Positions 49,265 through 49,287 of a stretch of DNA of 49,287 nucleotides are shown here, piece after piece (positions within the stretch are counted from its first letter, which is position 1; each line of letters begins with the position of its first letter). Location of the stretch: positions 1-49,287 of the forward strand of contig NZ_JASCIQ010000055.1 in the NCBI RefSeq assembly GCF_029968035.1, in the 5' to 3' direction. Under the pieces are notes generated by a model that saw only the letters and a list, made by a program, of their open reading frames with translations, searched no databases and was not told the origin of the DNA. The position numbers were made by a program, and so were the translations under genes. Source of the DNA: Streptomyces cavernicola. Its GTDB lineage: Bacteria; Actinomycetota; Actinomycetes; Streptomycetales; Streptomycetaceae.

Positions 49265-49287
49265 CGACGACGGAGTGCCATCCCGAG

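Overview
This window is high-GC actinobacterial DNA and almost certainly comes from a Streptomyces. The signs are GTG starts with GGAGG-type ribosome sites, gene families largely confined to streptomycetes (DUF5999, DUF6082, WhiB, an NsdA-like TPR regulator, LitR/LitS), rare TTA codons, and four cytochromes P450. No rRNA or tRNA gene was recognised. The accessory content suggests a chromosome arm or a large plasmid.

Left part (0.4-8.0 kb, all + strand): a compact natural-product locus encodes a free acyl carrier protein, a single ketosynthase with an active-site Cys, three P450s, a secreted beta-rich protein and a stand-alone NRPS-type condensation enzyme. It suggests a carrier-bound acyl chain that is oxidised and then condensed into an amide or ester. 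No chain length factor, AT, KR or TE lies in the window. A secreted lipase, an unrecognised protein, a ribosome-hibernation factor, a pantothenate synthetase and an NAD-dependent epimerase-like protein follow (8.0-13.6 kb). A divergent regulatory island comes next (13.6-18.1 kb): an NsdA-like HTH/TPR protein faces a chain of overlapping genes for a HATPase anti-sigma-like protein (with a TTA codon) and streptomycete DUF proteins.

Centre (18.2-25.7 kb): two Nudix hydrolases flank an RpiB-like isomerase, a DegT/DnrJ/EryC1/StrS aminotransferase, a radical SAM protein with a B12-fold N-terminus (TTA codon), a nucleoside phosphorylase-like protein and a family 2 glycosyltransferase. This looks like an orphan sugar or nucleoside pathway. 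A ricin-like secreted protein follows. From 25.9 to 30.4 kb a minus-strand cassette encodes XRE regulator, ImmA/IrrE-like HELCH protein, seven-helix MAB_1171c-type membrane protein and P450. It is interrupted by an MmyB-type regulator on the other strand.

Right part: 30.4-37.9 kb is a plasmid-like mobilisation block (replication-initiator-like protein, DnaC-like loader, WhiB, a frameshifted DUF2637 membrane protein, an oriT-like hairpin region, MobC and MobA relaxase). From 37.9 to 42.8 kb there is a methyltransferase and a recombinase trio: tyrosine recombinase, XRE protein, and a zinc-ribbon-rich degenerate recombinase that is also frameshifted. The last 6 kb is a light/stress locus: fasciclin, SDR-DUF2867, DNA photolyase, a LitS-like ECF sigma factor and a LitR/CarH-type B12 photoreceptor regulator. 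Two 11-bp-spaced direct repeats, the pattern expected of a CarH/LitR operator, lie between the last two.
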